64,000 nucleotides of DNA. Source: Mucilaginibacter sp. Lineage in GTDB: Bacteria > Bacteroidota > Bacteroidia > Sphingobacteriales > Sphingobacteriaceae. Both the position numbers and the translations under genes were made by a program. The notes beneath the pieces were generated by a model. It had not been told where the DNA came from. It saw nothing but the letters and a program-made list of their open reading frames with translations, and did not search any database. The stretch lies in assembly GCF_025359345.1 (NCBI RefSeq), contig NZ_JANYGQ010000033.1, positions 264,224 to 328,223 of the forward strand. Reading direction: 5' to 3'. Below, in pieces: positions 43,601 through 51,453 of this stretch (its first letter is position 1; each line of letters begins with the position of its first letter).

Positions 43601-44072
43601 GCGACTCGATGTATTCATTTTTGTAGGTGATGTAGGGGTTCTCCAGGTCTACCCAGTAGCCCATTTTTTCGGTAAGGTCGTTCCAGATGTCGGTATAGCG
43701 CATCACCTCCTTGCGGCAGGCGTCGTTATAATCCTTTACCGAAATCTTTTTGCCAATATCATCCTTGGTGATGCCCAATGCCTTTTCAACAGCCAGCTCA
43801 ATAGGCAGGCCGTGGGTGTCCCAGCCGCCTTTGCGCTTTACCTGGTAGCCCTTAATGGTTTTGTAACGGCAAAAAATATCCTTTATGGCACGCGCCATTA
43901 CGTGGTGAATGCCGGGCATGCCATTTGCAGACGGCGGCCCCTCGTAAAAAGTATAAGGGTTTGTGGCCGGGCGACTGCTGATGCTTTTTTCAAAGATGTC
44001 GTTCTGTTTCCAGAACTCCAGTACATCCTTGCCTGTCTGCGATAAGTTTAACTGCTTATATTCCTTGTACAT
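40692..44072 (-). CDS. ileS: isoleucyl-tRNA synthetase
   Basis: Charges tRNA-Ile. The class I HIGH-type motif is GPPSANGMPGIHHVMAR near residue 50 and KMSKRLGNG near residue 680, with an editing domain between and a C-terminal anticodon-binding helical domain. At 1126 residues it is the long eukaryote-like type common in Bacteroidota. I start it at MYKEYKQLNL. An ATG six codons upstream is possible but adds an unlikely MRWNLL. It heads the ileS-dksA-lspA operon. Confidence 0.96.
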   Translation of the reverse strand: MYKEYKQLNLSQTGKDVLEFWKQNDIFEKSISSRPATNPYTFYEGPPSANGMPGIHHVMARAIKDIFCRYKTIKGYQVKRKGGWDTHGLPIELAVEKALGITKDDIGKKISVKDYNDACRKEVMRYTDIWNDLTEKMGYWVDLENPYITYKNEYIESLWWILKEFHTKGLLYKGYTVQPYSPKSGTGLSSHELNQPGTYKMVKDTSITAQFKVKRDKDSEFLFENITSDLFILAWTTTPWTLPANCALAVGEKIDYVKISTFNPYTFLPVTVVLAKDLVGKHFKAEGENASFADYKGGDKIIPWEVKGTYKGSEFLGLHYYQLMPYVINEDLEKNAFRVIPADFVTTEDGTGIVHTASVFGSDDFRACKENNVPSVMVKDEFGKDVPLVNKQGRFVDEVTDFAGRYVKEEYYSKEEREAEGFKATDVLISIKLKTENKAFDVKKYEHSYPHSWRSDEPILYYPLDSWFIRTTAVKDKMVALNKTINWKPESTGTGRFGNWLENLVDWNLSRSRYWGTPLPIWREENGGEELCIGSIADLNNEIEKSIKAGLMPESFKLDDLHRPYVDDVILVSSTGTPMYREPDLIDVWFDSGAMPYAQWHFPFENKEAFKNAYPADFIAEGVDQTRGWFFTLHAIAVMLSETSDEVKAINAEVGNGGVAFKNVISNGLVLDKNGNKMSKRLGNGVDPFETIEKFGADAPRWYMISNAAPWDNLKFNADGIDEVRRKFFGTLYNTYTFFVMYANIDKFTYSEAEIAITGRPEIDQWIISLLNTLSKEVDAFYADFEPTKAARAIQDFVDAHLSNWYVRLSRRRFWRSDNSDDKLSAYQTLYTCLTTVAKLMSPIAPFFAERLYTDLNSITKKEAFESVHLAYFPEYHADLVNAGLEERMQMAQDISSLVLSLRKKVGINVRQPLSKILLPILDKKFKGQIEQVKDLILSETNIKGIEYITDTAGFIKKKIKPNFKALGVKVGKDMKIVAEAIGNLSQDDIAKLEDNGDLLLPTQHLINLTDVEIIAEDVPGWQVANLGKLTVALDVTITDELKQEGLSREFINRVQNLRKEKGFEVTDKINVRVKCDETLWEAINNNLSYICAEILADTIVLDNELTEGEPVEIDGNEILIAISKI

Positions 44073-44102
44073 CAGTAAATTCCACCTCAATTTTTAGAGG
44101 TT

Positions 44103-44111
44103 GCAAAAATA
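44103..44111 (-). promoter_or_regulatory. -7 box TATTTTTGC upstream of ileS
   Basis: Matches TAnnTTTG on the minus strand, about 31 bases before the chosen ileS ATG. A good -33 box is not evident. It would drive ileS, dksA and lspA. Confidence 0.55.
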
Positions 44112-44822
44112 GGGAATTTTGTGGAAAATAGTATGATAATAAGCATTATTTGGCGGTTTGGATGTTGAAATGACGTAAAGATTGGTTTGGTGTGTACAGG
44201 TACTCAATACAAGAAATGGCTACCGGGTGTCATGCCGAGGCACAAGCCTGTCCTGAGTTTATCGAAGGGAAGCATGAGCGCAGTGGCCTTTACGCCTTAC
44301 TAAGCACGCGCACAATGACGTCCGGGTAGCTTTGAATTTTTATTCCTTCTTAGAACTTAATGTTCACCCGCTCAATTGCCGCGGTGGCTGTTACTTTTTT
44401 CTTGATAAAAAAGTAACCAAAAAATCAAGTCAGCAGAAATGCTTCTTTGCGCACTAGGCCTCTCACGCACAAAGCCGAAAAAACTGCGGGCTGGAATCTT
44501 TTTGCCGGATGACCCGTTCTGGCGCAGACCCTGTAATGCAAAAATTTCCTATGCCCTGCCCGGCGCTTTAGGCCTGCAGTTTTTTCGGCTTTTGCCCGAA
44601 GCTTCTCTGCTGACGGAAACCCACAAAGGTATGGATAAGTAGGTGAGGTTTGTTATTGGTAATCAGTAGCTTACGATTATATCGTTACAAGGCATATCCC
44701 TTCGAGTACCTCAGGGTGACATGCCGACGCACGTTCGATAAATGTGCTTATCAACTATCAAAAAATATTCTTACCTTCAAAAACCTGAAAATCAATTTAT
44801 AAAACTTAAACTTTAACACATT
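44112..44822. repeat. gene-free repeat island between ileS and the SHOCT gene
   Basis: About 700 bases without a credible gene. It holds (a) GTCATGCCGAGGCAC to TCGAAGGG (44230-44272) and its inverted relative CCCTTCGAG to GACATGCCGACGCAC (44699-44734); (b) a near-perfect hairpin GTTACTTTTTT to AAAAAAGTAAC (44390-44417); and (c) an inverted pair AAAGCCGAAAAAACTGC (44471-44487) with GCAGTTTTTTCGGCTTT (44577-44593). The outer pair encloses the inner ones, so this looks like one element nested in another. The promoter of the following gene should be near 44780-44810. Confidence 0.7.
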
Positions 44823-45140
44823 ATGGGAGGTCTTGGCGCACCTGAAATTATTTTAATCTTAATTGTATTTGGAGGTTGGTTTGGCTTTGCTGCGTGGGGA
44901 TACTATGCAGGGGCGAAACGCACTATTGGTTCAGCGGGCGGTTTATTATTAGGCTTGTTCCTGGGTATTATAGGTATACTGATAGTATACTGCACCCGCA
45001 AGATAGAGGACCAGCAGTTTTACGGTTTTCCACCCCAGTCTGCTGCGGATGAACTGCAGAAATATAAGCAGCTATTGGATAGCGGAGCGATAACGGAAGC
45101 GGAGTATAATTATAAGAAAGCGCAGATATTGGGGAGGTGA
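44823..45140 (+). CDS. small membrane protein with C-terminal SHOCT domain
   Basis: 105 residues: two adjacent membrane helices (ILILIVFGGWFGFAAWGYYA and LLLGLFLGIIGILIVY), a short linker and a C-terminal SHOCT motif (ELQKYKQLLDSGAITEAEY then KKAQIL). SHOCT domains are short helical hairpins often found at protein ends and linked to oligomerisation. The role is unknown. It stands alone between a repeat island and the AT-rich ATPase gene. Confidence 0.75.
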   Translation: MGGLGAPEIILILIVFGGWFGFAAWGYYAGAKRTIGSAGGLLLGLFLGIIGILIVYCTRKIEDQQFYGFPPQSAADELQKYKQLLDSGAITEAEYNYKKAQILGR

Positions 45141-45298
45141 ATTTTTGGTCGACTGACTTTAAGATTACACTTTATCAACGTCGGTTTGTGACGATTAACA
45201 GGCATCTTTTATAAAACTCTGTCAAGATTACCTTAACGCGGGCTTACTTGAACGAACGCATAGTTGCTTTTAGGTATCATTATTAAAAAAAAATATAA

Positions 45299-47182
45299 AT
45301 GAATGAGAAAACTGAAAATTTCATAGAATTTGTTGAAAAAGCGAAAGATGAATATTTAGTCACACGCAAGATTGCCATCGACGCAAAATCTGACGAGAAA
45401 CTTCTTGACTTTTATGACGAAATTAATTATTTTTTGAAATGTCTAATTGATACAGTGGCTAAAGAAGACTATAAGATAAATTATTTAAATCAATTCAGAG
45501 AGGATATCCAACTATCATTTAATTATCTGCCTTACAGAGGTCAGCCATCTAATGATTTTGTCTTTGGGAATGAGAGACACATTGTTCAAGAATTATATAA
45601 CCATAAGCGTGAGCTTGAGGAAATTTTTAAAGCCCTTAACTTTAAATTGGAGTTTTTTAAAAAGTTGAATTTTTTTAACAATAATGTGGTCGTGGTAGGA
45701 GCTAATGGTAGTGGCAAAACTTCAATTTCTAATAAGTTTAAGGAGTTTATGGCCGATAATGGAGTTGTAATATCAGCTCAAAGAATCTTACTGGTTCCGA
45801 CATTCAACTCTGTCAATAATTATTCTAATACATTAAATGATTTAAAGGCTGTTCAGGTTCGAGATAAATCAAATAAAAATCACGAGAATATTGCAGCTCT
45901 ACAAACCGAGTTTGAAATTCTCTTAAAAAATTTAATCTCAGAAAATAATCTTCTAAGCAATAATTATAGAATAGAGGCACAAGAATTGGCGCTAAAAGGA
46001 GAGCAAATACCGCCGCCTTCAAAGTCTAACCTTGACAAAACTATCGATATATGGAATTCTTTAATTTCACATAGGAAAATTGAATGTAAAGATGGCATGA
46101 ATATCATGGTAGCTTTGGATAACGGTAGCCGTTATCCTTCTGTACAAATGAGCGATGGGGAAAAGGTAATGCTATTTTTAATAGCACAGGTTCTTCAGGC
46201 TCCTAGAGATGGGTTTGTTATAGTCGATGAGCCGGAAATGTACCTGCACAAAACAATTCTTAATAAATTATGGGATAGTCTTGAAAATCAGCGAGGAGAT
46301 TGCATTTTTATTTATTTAACTCATGATTTAGATTTTGCAACAAGTCGCATAACAGCAAAAAAGATATGGATAAAATCGTATTTCTTTCCAGATAAGTGGG
46401 ACATGGAGGTAATTCCTGAAAATGAACTTCCCGAGTCGTTATTAATGGAATTACTAGGAAGCCGTAAAAATGTGCTTTTTTGTGAAGGCGAAAAAGGTAA
46501 AATCGATGAGAAAGTTTATAATATTTTATTTCCTAACTATACGATAACTCCTGTGGGAGGCTGCTTTGAAGTAATTAGCCATACAAAAGCATTTAACAAA
46601 ATACCCAATACCAATATCAAAGCAATTGGATTAATAGATTCTGACCATCATCCAACGGAAAGACTCTCCAAGCTAAGATTAAATTCCGTGTACCATTTCA
46701 GCGTTGCAGAAGTAGAAAATCTTTTGCTTGATGAAGATTTCTTGAAAAAACTTGCATCGAATCTTATGGTGAATTCAGAGGCAATTGATAGTATAAAAAA
46801 AGATATTTTGAAAGATTTGAATGCGAAAAAGGAAATTCAGGCGGCAAATTTTGTTTCTAGTCGCATGGACTATTACTTTAAGGATTCAAATGTTATAAAA
46901 GGAAATTCTCTCGAAAACTTAGAAGCTAATTTTTCAAAATTCACGGGTGAAATGAAAATAAAAGAGTCCTATGAAAAGAGGGTTGAGGAATTGAGCAATA
47001 TCGTCAAATCAAATAATTACAAAATGGCTATATGTGTCTATAATAATAAAAGCATAAATATATATGTTGAAAGACATTTTAAAATTACAGATTTTACTGA
47101 CAGGGCTATAAAGTTGCTTCAATTCGACGGCACTACTCATAGACTACTTTTAAAATATTTTCCTTCCGAATTAACAGCATAA
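45299..47182 (+). CDS. AAA/ABC-type ATPase fused to TOPRIM (DUF4435-like), candidate defence protein
   Basis: A 627-residue protein. After about 125 helical residues comes Walker A GANGSGKT (134-141). The signature-like MSDGEKVM lies near residue 280, Walker B is VIVDEP (Asp310-Glu311), and LTHD follows. From about residue 390 a second domain starts with FCEGEKGK (Glu396) and later GLIDSDHHP (Asp447, Asp449), the acidic triad of TOPRIM/DUF4435 nucleases, then VAEVENLLL. This order is that of OLD-like proteins and of PARIS (AriA ATPase plus AriB DUF4435) joined in one chain. The gene is clearly more AT-rich than its surroundings and is flanked by repeats, which suggests transfer. A defence role is inference. 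Confidence 0.8.
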   Translation: MNEKTENFIEFVEKAKDEYLVTRKIAIDAKSDEKLLDFYDEINYFLKCLIDTVAKEDYKINYLNQFREDIQLSFNYLPYRGQPSNDFVFGNERHIVQELYNHKRELEEIFKALNFKLEFFKKLNFFNNNVVVVGANGSGKTSISNKFKEFMADNGVVISAQRILLVPTFNSVNNYSNTLNDLKAVQVRDKSNKNHENIAALQTEFEILLKNLISENNLLSNNYRIEAQELALKGEQIPPPSKSNLDKTIDIWNSLISHRKIECKDGMNIMVALDNGSRYPSVQMSDGEKVMLFLIAQVLQAPRDGFVIVDEPEMYLHKTILNKLWDSLENQRGDCIFIYLTHDLDFATSRITAKKIWIKSYFFPDKWDMEVIPENELPESLLMELLGSRKNVLFCEGEKGKIDEKVYNILFPNYTITPVGGCFEVISHTKAFNKIPNTNIKAIGLIDSDHHPTERLSKLRLNSVYHFSVAEVENLLLDEDFLKKLASNLMVNSEAIDSIKKDILKDLNAKKEIQAANFVSSRMDYYFKDSNVIKGNSLENLEANFSKFTGEMKIKESYEKRVEELSNIVKSNNYKMAICVYNNKSINIYVERHFKITDFTDRAIKLLQFDGTTHRLLLKYFPSELTA

Positions 47183-47199
47183 ACTTTCTTCTAATCTAC

Positions 47200-47242
47200 A
47201 TGATGTACAAAAAGCAGCAAACAATCATGCGGCATCCCATGC
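47200..47242. repeat. short copy of the GTGCAAAAAG/ATGCGGCAT repeat
   Basis: TGTACAAAAAGCAGC and ACAATCATGCGGCATCC match the core of the longer repeats at 47808, 48606 and 51603. It lies just past the stop of the ATPase-TOPRIM gene and marks one border of the AT-rich insert. Confidence 0.55.
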
Positions 47243-47340
47243 TACCACATGGAATCTTTTCATCCGCTGTCGCCCCGATTTATCAGGGTGGCCCGCGTTT
47301 AAGTAGCCAAATTTGCTAATAAGTGGCCTACGTTGTTCAT

Positions 47341-47784
47341 TTATTCATCAACTAAATTGTCAATAAAATCTTTAAAGGATCTAGATACCAGCGTAACACA
47401 ATTTTCAATTACTTCATCATCATAATGATGCATGTCGCAAAAAAACACTTCATTGTAAGAGCCTGGCAATGTTGAAACGCAGAACAAATCGCCGCCATCA
47501 TCTGCTGCAAAGGGTAAAAACCCCACCGGTAGTATCTGCTCCGTAATCAATAAATCATCATATGCATCCTCTAATTGGCTAAAACCTTTGTATTTGATGG
47601 AAAAAAAATGATTTATTCTTGTTTTAGCACCGTCGTCCCATAGGAAGAACCGCTTAACAGGACATCCACCATTATACTCCATATAGTGCTCCTTAAAATC
47701 GTTGGTAAACGAAATACCCAATTGGTTTTCAACTTCCTTTAATTCGGTCTCCGTTGATTCCTTACTTACTTCTAAGAATTTCAT
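47341..47784 (-). CDS. SUKH (SMI1/KNR4) family protein, probable immunity protein
   Basis: A 147-residue SMI1/KNR4 domain. TELKEVENQLGISFTNDFKEHY forms the opening helix and strand, followed by NGGCPV, FLPFAADDGGDLFCVS near residue 95 and SFKDFIDNL at the end. SUKH proteins often neutralise nuclease or deaminase toxins of contact-dependent systems. No toxin gene is beside it, so it may be an orphan immunity gene that protects against neighbours' toxins. Its 5' flank is repeated at 48554-48660, together with its first nine codons. Confidence 0.85.
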   Translation of the reverse strand: MKFLEVSKESTETELKEVENQLGISFTNDFKEHYMEYNGGCPVKRFFLWDDGAKTRINHFFSIKYKGFSQLEDAYDDLLITEQILPVGFLPFAADDGGDLFCVSTLPGSYNEVFFCDMHHYDDEVIENCVTLVSRSFKDFIDNLVDE

Positions 47785-47880
47785 GGTATTTTAGTTGTTG
47801 CGTAACCGGTATAGTGTGCAAGCATGCGGCATCCTGCAAAATACAAAAAACGTCGGTTATTAGTGATGACATCCACAGCG
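47785..47880. repeat. repeated 5' flank of the SUKH gene
   Basis: The stretch with TTTTAGTTGTTGCGTAACC, GTGTGCAAGCATGCGGCATCC, AAAATACAAAAAACGTCGG and GTGATGAC recurs, with changes, at 48582-48675 and 51590-51690. In all three places it lies immediately or closely upstream of a minus-strand gene or gene remnant, so it may carry promoter signals. Confidence 0.65.
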
Positions 47881-47913
47881 GCAGAATATTAGCACTCCGC
47901 AAACAAAACACCC

Positions 47914-47921
47914 TATTTTTG
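47914..47921 (+). promoter_or_regulatory. -7 box TATTTTTG for the small-gene pair
   Basis: Matches TAnnTTTG on the plus strand, 72 bases before the ATG at 47994. No clear -33 box. It is the only candidate promoter seen for the two small genes downstream. Confidence 0.4.
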
Positions 47922-47993
47922 CTTATACAGGCGAGTTATCACCCCTTTCTGCCGAAATAATGCTGATGAACCAGGGACAGTCCTCAATAAACA

Positions 47994-48161
47994 ATGGAAA
48001 AACCAGGAAAACCAAAAAGGAAGCGGATAGTACCTGCGCCTTTGAATGATGGTATGAACACCCCGGTGCCGGATCAAACTGAAAAGCACATCCCTTCGGC
48101 AAGCGAGGCGGCGTTAATAAAACAGGCAGAAAACCCATTGGGTGACCCGCATAAAGTGTAA
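47994..48161 (+). CDS. 55-residue hypothetical protein
   Basis: An ATG-to-TAA frame of 55 codons rich in Lys, Pro and Ala (begins MEKPGKPKRKRIVPAP and ends AENPLGDPHKV). The charged, disordered-looking sequence has no recognisable family. Support comes from its position 9 bases before the DUF3606 gene on the same strand and a candidate promoter upstream. Confidence 0.45.
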   Translation: MEKPGKPKRKRIVPAPLNDGMNTPVPDQTEKHIPSASEAALIKQAENPLGDPHKV

Positions 48162-48170
48162 TTTCGGCCG

Positions 48171-48347
48171 ATGGAAGTTAAAAGGAAAGTCCCCATGCCG
48201 GATACGAGGAGCATTGATATTAGTGATGACTATGCGGTAGGCTACTGGATGCAGGAACTGAATACTACGAAAGTTAAATTACTGGCGGCCGTTGCCGAGG
48301 TGGGAGACTCGTTTGAGGCAGTGAAAAAACAGTTGAAGAAACCGTAA
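48171..48347 (+). CDS. DUF3606 family small protein
   Basis: A 58-residue protein. It shows the DUF3606 pattern: DTRSIDISDDYAVGYWMQEL, then TKVKLLAAVAEVGDSFEAV and a basic end (KKQLKK). The family is small, helical and of unknown function, widespread in Bacteroidota and Proteobacteria. The Tyr-Trp pair and the AV-x2-VG motif are the diagnostic parts. It probably forms a pair with the 55-codon frame just upstream. Confidence 0.75.
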   Translation: MEVKRKVPMPDTRSIDISDDYAVGYWMQELNTTKVKLLAAVAEVGDSFEAVKKQLKKP

Positions 48348-48351
48348 ATTG

Positions 48352-48447
48352 TGTTAAGTCGGGAGTCTTTAGTCGGAAGTCAATAGTCGAATTCTTGTCT
48401 TTTCTGACTTAAAATTCAAGACTTTCGACTTGAGGTTACCGTCTATT
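48352..48447. repeat. palindromic repeat, AGTCTTAAGTC family
   Basis: GTTAAGTCGGGAGTC and TTTAGTCGGAAGTCAATAGTC are mirrored by TGACTTAAAATTCAAGAC and TTTCGACTTGAGG. It starts five bases after the DUF3606 stop and may end that transcript. Confidence 0.78.
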
Positions 48448-48500
48448 TATGATTGGCAATACACAGGTTGTAGTTGCCCGTTTATGGTTTTCAAATCTGT

Positions 48501-48581
48501 TTATAATATACCCCCTGCTGCCACGAGTGACTTTCTGCTATCTAAAAGCTTTAGTTCCTTACTTACCTCTAAGAATTTCAT
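48501..48581 (-). pseudogene. 5' remnant of a second SUKH gene
   Basis: Starts MKFLEVSKE exactly like the SUKH gene at 47784 (27 bases with one change), then runs into unrelated sequence and stops after 26 codons. Its upstream flank is also shared. It is therefore the truncated front end of a duplicated SUKH gene, not a functional gene. Confidence 0.75.
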
Positions 48582-48915
48582 GGTGTTTTAGTTTTTGCGT
48601 CATCTGCATGGTGTGCAAAAAGTTGCAGACAATTATGCGGTATTCTGCGAAATAGAAAAATCAACAACGGCAGGAACACAAACATCGTTAACGCCGCTTC
48701 GAGAGGACTCACCCGGTCGACGCTTCGCTGGACCACCCTCTCTTTTGCAAGCAAAAAGAGGGAAGGGGAATTTTTTTATTTTTTTCTCGTCCCTCTTTAC
48801 CGCCCCATGCTGCGGCAAGCGATTTTTTCTTCTTACGATGCCGCAAGAATCCAGGCTTGTGGCCAGCGTATAGGTCGACCGCGTTGCAGCGAAGAGTAAT
48901 ATTACGGACAGCGGA
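48582..48915. repeat. repeat-filled stretch before the WG-repeat gene
   Basis: Holds copy 3 of the GTGCAAAAAG/ATGCGG repeat (48606-48660), then the hairpin CCCTCTTTTTG with CAAAAAGAGGG near 48740-48765, and a T-rich run. GGTCGACGCTTCGCTGGACC lies at 48715-48734 and GGTCGACCGCGTTGCAGC at 48872-48889. It lies downstream of the WG-repeat gene on the minus strand and may terminate it. No gene seen. Confidence 0.6.
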
Positions 48916-51453
48916 TTAGCGCCTGTTAAAATTACCTTGCATAAAATAGGAGCTGATCCAGTAGCCATTTATTTTAAATGCGTCACGCAATAACCTTTCC
49001 ATAAGGCGCGCGTCGCCAAATGCCGGGTCTTCCCGCCTGGCGTTCGTCACAAAACCTTCATCGTATCTTGTATAATCTGTCACCCCGGTGAGCGAGGTTC
49101 GCTTGTATGCGAATCCTGAAGTTTGATTCCAGTCGCTCATTTTAAACCCTAACAGGTCGGTATAATACTTTTCCTTTATAGTATTGATGTCCGTGTTTTC
49201 AAGTGCTTTTTTAGTAAAGGGATTTTCTTTCAGGTAAAAAAGAATATGTTCAGATGGCGCTATTTTTTCAGCAAAATCTTTTAGCAACGCATTATCCTTG
49301 CTGTCCAAAGCGGCTACCAGCGCCCATTTCAGCTCATCAAAAGTTTTATAGCCGTTATGCGGAAGCATTGCAACTTCGGGGGTGATAAATCTTCCTTTAT
49401 CATCAATTACCCGCATCTTTCCTTTGTAAAAGGTAAGTGCCTGGTACTTTCGCTCACTTGAGTAGGCCGATTCGCGAACTGTTTCAAAGTTGGCCACTTC
49501 ATCAAACGGCCCTTTACTGATAACCTCGTTTTTTGCATTAATAACCTGGTAATAGTTACCAACTTTAGCTTTAAACAAGCCGCTGCCTGAAATGCGCTGA
49601 AGACCTGTATACTGACACGGGATCACCGTTTGGTTGTCAAAATTTACAGTACCGTATTTATTGCCTTTGGCTACCACAACCGAATAGGCCGGATCTGACC
49701 GCTGACCATCACCAGGATACATCAGGTCGATACTGACAGCGTCATACTGTAATGGAATTACCTGCCTGTTCCCGTCGTCTATTAAGCCGTATTTTTTCCC
49801 GTTCCTTACGCTAAAATAAATATGCTTTCCGCCATCCAATCGCTGTATAATGTCGTCATACATCATTGGAATATCAAGCACCCCGGTAACCTCGTTTAAC
49901 ATGCCAAGCTTTCCGTTTTTGCCTTTAACAAATAGTAAATACTTACGGGATGAACTAAACGGATTTAATAAACCATCCTGGTTGAGCACATAGCCATAAC
50001 CGCTTACATTTTCTTTGAGAAGAATTTGCCTGGTGCTCTTATTCAAAAAGTTATAGGATTTATCCTCCTTTTTCAGCACAATGATATTGCTATTTTTTGT
50101 GTCACTGTCGATAATCCACAGGTATTCTGCCGGAATAATGACTTTGCCCGTTTTGTCATAGAGCCCGAATTTTTTTTGGGGTGTTACCACTTTAAAAAGC
50201 CCTTTTTCCTCACCAATCCATTCAAAAATTACCGGAATGATGATTTCTCCTTTCAAGTTGACAATCCCTGCTTTTCCGTCAACTCTTACTTTGATAAAGT
50301 CGGTCAATCCATTTTCATAAAATGTGTCCACATCGTCGTAAATGGCCGGCACTAATACCACGCCGTTTTTACTTACAATACCCTTCTTTTTGTTTTTTTT
50401 CACCCCAAAGCCAAAATTGTATTGCATGATGAATTCGGGATCGTATTCAAACGGAACGAGCTGCTTTCCCTGGAGATCAAACACACCCCCTTTTTGGTTT
50501 TTGTTGGCCATCACATACCCCAGGCCATCTGCATAAACTCTGTCAAACTCTATCCCGGTTTTTTGCTTACTGTTTATAAAATATATCCCAAACAAATTGC
50601 CTTTTTTTACCGTAAAGTACCTGTACATCTCCTGGTTGAATACGGCGTCGTTCTCCGGAGGATAAATAATGGCGCCATCACTATCCGCGAGCCCGTACTT
50701 ATTGCCGTTTTGCACAGTAAGCACTGTAACTGTTTTGAAATTATTGGATTTATCGATCTGCGAATATCTTTTAACAAGCGGCTTTGTCCGCGCGTTAAGC
50801 CGTGAGCTAACGGTGTTGACCTGCGCACCTGAAACAAACACGCTGTCGTAATTTAAGGGCACAACCAACTGTTTTTTTACAGCGCCAAATTTGCCGTTGG
50901 CTTTTATGACTACTAAATTTGCGTAAATTACAGCAGACGATATTTGAGGCGCAAACGCTTTTTCCTGCTCGTTGAAAATCATTTGTACGTGCCCGTCCGC
51001 AGATTGTACAAATGAAACGAAATTGGTCACGGCCAGTATTTTGTCGTATTTTATCGAAAGGATCTTATCGCCGGCAGTCGAAACAGTTCCATATTTGTTC
51101 TTTTTCTTGACGATATAAGCTGTTTCATTGGCCGTTCCTACGCTATCATACCCGATGGTCCCTAATACCTGGCCCTTTTTGTCTGCGATGCCATAAAGCT
51201 TATCTTTCTGGATGATAAAGCCGTTTGAACTAAAGTTAAGTTTATCGTAAATAGCCGCCTGCTTTACGCCTTCCGGGTTTACAAAGCCATATTTGCCGTC
51301 CTTTTGATAATATCCTGCACCTTTGGAACCTGATGACTCCGGAACGGGGATACTTATATCGCCTATATCACCGCGGATTTCCCTGGTTGGGGGAACTTGC
51401 GCTTTTACAATAGCAGAAAGAAAGAAAAGCGGGATTATCAGAAAATATTTCAT
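48916..51453 (-). CDS. secreted WG-repeat protein
   Basis: An 845-residue protein with a signal peptide (YFLIIPLFFLSAIVKAQ). Residues about 45-650 consist of more than a dozen WG-type beta repeats of the form KYGxxxxxGxxxxPxxYD (for example GKYGFVNPEGVKQAAIYDKL and NKYGLADSDGAIIYPPENDA). The last roughly 170 residues form a separate helical domain with no recognised family. Such proteins are probably exported binding or structural proteins. The exact role is unknown. A copy of the SUKH-flank repeat lies 137-237 bases upstream. Confidence 0.85.
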   Translation of the reverse strand: MKYFLIIPLFFLSAIVKAQVPPTREIRGDIGDISIPVPESSGSKGAGYYQKDGKYGFVNPEGVKQAAIYDKLNFSSNGFIIQKDKLYGIADKKGQVLGTIGYDSVGTANETAYIVKKKNKYGTVSTAGDKILSIKYDKILAVTNFVSFVQSADGHVQMIFNEQEKAFAPQISSAVIYANLVVIKANGKFGAVKKQLVVPLNYDSVFVSGAQVNTVSSRLNARTKPLVKRYSQIDKSNNFKTVTVLTVQNGNKYGLADSDGAIIYPPENDAVFNQEMYRYFTVKKGNLFGIYFINSKQKTGIEFDRVYADGLGYVMANKNQKGGVFDLQGKQLVPFEYDPEFIMQYNFGFGVKKNKKKGIVSKNGVVLVPAIYDDVDTFYENGLTDFIKVRVDGKAGIVNLKGEIIIPVIFEWIGEEKGLFKVVTPQKKFGLYDKTGKVIIPAEYLWIIDSDTKNSNIIVLKKEDKSYNFLNKSTRQILLKENVSGYGYVLNQDGLLNPFSSSRKYLLFVKGKNGKLGMLNEVTGVLDIPMMYDDIIQRLDGGKHIYFSVRNGKKYGLIDDGNRQVIPLQYDAVSIDLMYPGDGQRSDPAYSVVVAKGNKYGTVNFDNQTVIPCQYTGLQRISGSGLFKAKVGNYYQVINAKNEVISKGPFDEVANFETVRESAYSSERKYQALTFYKGKMRVIDDKGRFITPEVAMLPHNGYKTFDELKWALVAALDSKDNALLKDFAEKIAPSEHILFYLKENPFTKKALENTDINTIKEKYYTDLLGFKMSDWNQTSGFAYKRTSLTGVTDYTRYDEGFVTNARREDPAFGDARLMERLLRDAFKINGYWISSYFMQGNFNRR

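Noticed and set aside
44439..44642. 67-codon frame in the repeat island
   Set aside because: It is made of the AAAGCCGAAAAAACTGC inverted repeat and has no independent coding signs.
48595..48968. Frames of 90-110 codons on both strands before the WG-repeat gene
   Set aside because: They run through repeat copies and a hairpin and one overlaps the real gene antisense or out of frame.
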